Shown here: one piece after another, positions 57,603 through 59,875 of the stretch
Layout of the letters: every line of letters starts with the position of its first letter
Numbering within the stretch: position 1 is the stretch's first letter
Assembly: GCA_000277445.1 (NCBI GenBank)
Contig: AJWJ01000087.1
Coordinates: forward strand, 1 to 59,875
Length of the DNA: 59,875 nt
Direction: 5' to 3'
Origin: Polysphondylium violaceum
Lineage: Eukaryota; Evosea; Eumycetozoa; Dictyosteliales; Dictyosteliaceae
The notes under the pieces: model-generated
What the model was told of the DNA's origin: nothing
Databases searched by the model: none
What the model saw: only the letters and a program-made list of their open reading frames with translations
Translations under genes and position numbers: made by a program

Positions 57603-59198
57603 ATGAATTCATTTACTGCTATCTTTAGAAATTGTTATTTGAGATCTTTAATTAGAAATCAGGTATTTAGAGATAAAATAATTCGGATTCCCAATATAGA
57701 GTATTTGGACGATAATCAAAAGTATCTATCAGTATTTACAAATGATGATAAATTAAATTACAATATCTCGATTAAACTATCAATCAAAAGGGGTATTGGT
57801 CAAACCCATCAATTCAAGAATAATAAATACAAACATATAGTCAATGATTTAGTTATAGAATTTGAAAAAAAACAACAAATTCAGTATATAGATTTCAGTA
57901 TTGCTCATGATCAAGTACATAGATTATCATTTTATCTCGAGCAATCTGTAAAAGACATTCATGGAAAGCTACCAGATTCAATTATAGATTTAAATATTGG
58001 ATCATGTGATCTTAGTTATAAAGAAAATGTTTGTTTGGCACTCGAACAAGTTTTATCAGACTTACCAAACAATCTAAGAGTGCTTAAACTTTCAGATTTG
58101 TTTTCCCTTTTATCCAGTAGTAGAAAAATTCATTTACCAAGCTCGATTATTGATTTACAATACACAGGAACAAGCAGGCATCTTGATAGATTTGTGGTTG
58201 ATACTCCTAACAAAGTATTAAAGAGTACATGTTTAAAGGTGGAGAGTGTTGAAGATCTACATTGGTTACGGGATAAATATTGGATCAATAATATATATTT
58301 TAACTTGCAAGAAGCAACATCTCAAATACCAGCTCATGTTAGAAAGATAAAGTCTTTTAGTTTTAATTTTGTTCTTGGTCATGATGTTGTAACGGTACCT
58401 GCTCAATTAGAGTCGTTAGAAGGCAAGCAATTAAAAAGTAATCAAGATCCGATTTCAAAGATATTGAAACAATTTCTTCCTCATTTAAAGCTTCTTGATC
58501 TCCTTGAATGGGATGAAAAGTTTGAAAAAGAAACTTTTCCTCAATGTTTGGAGCATTTAAAGATAAATCAATATGATCAAGATATAGATGTAGGAGTGAT
58601 CCCATCAAATTTAAAAACCTTAGAATTAGATACTTTTGACCAAGAGCTCAATATTGGTTTATTACCAAACAATATTACTAATCTAATACTTTCCACTTTC
58701 AATCAACCATTGAAAGCCTCTGTCTTACCAACTCAATTAAAACAGTTAGAGTTATCACGATTCAATAATACCATAGAGCCTAATACTTTACCTATTTCAT
58801 TGAGATATTTGTATCTCGATGAGTTTTCAGGTTCTTTTGAACAAGTAGGTAAATTAGACAAACTTAGAGAACTAGCAGTTTATACATTAAATCAATCAAT
58901 GGTGGATGTTTTGACAAATGTTAAAAAGATTACAATTTTTTTGACCAACGTTTCTGACAATACCAGTTTGACAAATACACCAATTACAGATCTTTGTTTT
59001 GTTAATTATAAATGGACTCCTGAAATACTTCGGGTTAATTTTCTTCCAACAACTCTTGTTAAACTTGAATTAAGAAATTTTGATATCCAATCAATTGATA
59101 CCATTCCTCCAAGCTGTTTGTACCTTAAATATAACTACAAAAAATTAAATAGAGATTTTGTCCCTAAATCTGTAAAGTGGATAAAAAAATTTGTTTAA
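57603..59198 (+). CDS. FNIP-repeat protein
   Basis: Single exon, 531 aa from the ATG at 57603; an in-frame ATG at 57567 would add 12 Lys-rich residues. The start MNSFTAIFRNCYLRSLIRN resembles the degenerate F-box-like N-termini of dictyostelid FNIP proteins. The repeats (about 300-420) include FDQELNIGLLPNNITNLIL, FNQPLKASVLPTQLKQLEL and FNNTIEPNTLPISLRYLYL, the F-N-Q/x-P pattern with 22-residue period. The family is greatly expanded in dictyostelids and of unknown role, perhaps as substrate receptors of ubiquitin ligases. The repeat number is low compared with longer members. Head-to-head with the membrane-protein gene, 265 nt away. Confidence 0.88.
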   Translation: MNSFTAIFRNCYLRSLIRNQVFRDKIIRIPNIEYLDDNQKYLSVFTNDDKLNYNISIKLSIKRGIGQTHQFKNNKYKHIVNDLVIEFEKKQQIQYIDFSIAHDQVHRLSFYLEQSVKDIHGKLPDSIIDLNIGSCDLSYKENVCLALEQVLSDLPNNLRVLKLSDLFSLLSSSRKIHLPSSIIDLQYTGTSRHLDRFVVDTPNKVLKSTCLKVESVEDLHWLRDKYWINNIYFNLQEATSQIPAHVRKIKSFSFNFVLGHDVVTVPAQLESLEGKQLKSNQDPISKILKQFLPHLKLLDLLEWDEKFEKETFPQCLEHLKINQYDQDIDVGVIPSNLKTLELDTFDQELNIGLLPNNITNLILSTFNQPLKASVLPTQLKQLELSRFNNTIEPNTLPISLRYLYLDEFSGSFEQVGKLDKLRELAVYTLNQSMVDVLTNVKKITIFLTNVSDNTSLTNTPITDLCFVNYKWTPEILRVNFLPTTLVKLELRNFDIQSIDTIPPSCLYLKYNYKKLNRDFVPKSVKWIKKFV

Positions 59199-59875
59199 AT
59201 TAAAAATCTAAGAAAATCTCGTCGGTTTTGGGCACTTTTCACCACAGTAGCCTTTGGATTTATTGTTTAAAATCGAAATAGTCGATATTTTATAGTTACC
59301 ATAAAAATTGAAAAATTAATAAAAAAATTAATATTTTGTTTAATTAATTAGAATTAATTAAACATTAGAAAACGATACATTAATCATAGATCATAGATCA
59401 GACATCATTGTATTATTAATAAACAAAATATACAGATAAAACAAATAAAGGTCGGGTGAGAAGGGTTGCGCAGACTAACTGAACTTTAATTTATTTAATT
59501 TAATCTTCTATAGTTGAGGATTTAAAATTAATGTATTATTGAAAGATATAGAATTATTTCCAAAAAAGGTAATGCTAAATTGTAATGGAACGAAATCCTC
59601 ATTATTTTGTCTAGTATATATGTCTACTAATAATACAATGATTTATATTGTAAAAGGAATAATTATCCATATTAATGAACATTAATCATCTCTGTGATTT
59701 AACTCATTTGTGGTCAATCCATGATTAAATAGGAAATTTTTTTTTTTATTAGAGGATTGAGTTTTGTATTCATTTTGTGTGTTTCGTCTCACTTGTGTAT
59801 TCATCATTCATTCCAACATTTAATACCAACGACCTAAGTCATTGCTATAAAAATACATACTGTAATAGGAATGTG
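59199..59875. other. Downstream intergenic region to the window edge
   Basis: Nearly 680 nt of AT-rich DNA with TTAATT-type palindromes (59335-59362) and T-runs (59737-59748). No gene or RNA gene was recognised before the window ends. Confidence 0.4.

Overview
The window looks like nuclear DNA of a dictyostelid social amoeba close to, but not identical with, Dictyostelium discoideum. Reasons: very AT-rich intergenic DNA with long A/T runs; short AT-rich GT-AG introns; Asn/Ser/Gln homopolymer tracts; TAA as the usual stop; and hallmark proteins, namely an ABP-120 type six-repeat filamin, a Roco kinase, a hybrid histidine kinase, FNIP repeats and an hssA/2C-like small protein. There are 25 protein genes and one tRNA gene. 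All splice sites were predicted by hand from GT/AG signals, reading phase and protein-family continuity. I saw no recognisable retroelement, DNA transposon or CRISPR array.

Layout. 0-17 kb (+ strand): lis1; a two-exon small protein; a 2504-aa DH-PH-LRR-Roc-COR-kinase (roco5-like); and a UBR1-like E3 ligase with a divergent UBR box. 16.8-32.5 kb (- strand): a MUN/DUF810 protein, Rad52, an unassigned 521-aa protein, a kelch gene relic, filamin (abpC), signal peptidase subunit 2, and a tandem trio of MGN-starting proteins with a permuted-papain-like His...NCQSF signature. 33-42 kb: a dual-specificity phosphatase, a CRAL-TRIO/BCH protein, a Cys-cluster protein and a six-TM hybrid histidine kinase. 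42-53 kb: tRNA-Arg(UCU), then a stretch rich in mitochondrial genes (SLC25A32-type carrier, mL58/MRPL20-like, FabD-type malonyltransferase, Sam50), interspersed with an RDM1-like RRM protein and a RasGEF. 53.7-59.2 kb: an RCC1-repeat protein, a membrane-anchored protein with a Cys-rich tail, and an FNIP-repeat protein.

How they fit together. Signalling and cytoskeleton dominate (Lis1, Roco, RasGEF, hybrid histidine kinase, filamin, DUSP). Two proteins related to the Rad52 module lie 23 kb apart. Genes are packed head-to-head or tail-to-tail; the tightest pair (FabD/Sam50) has only 21 nt between stop codons. Most promising for novelty: the MGN papain-like trio; a 33-nt hairpin at 49832-49864 resembling dictyostelid class I RNAs; the RDM1-like gene; and the unassigned 521-aa gene.
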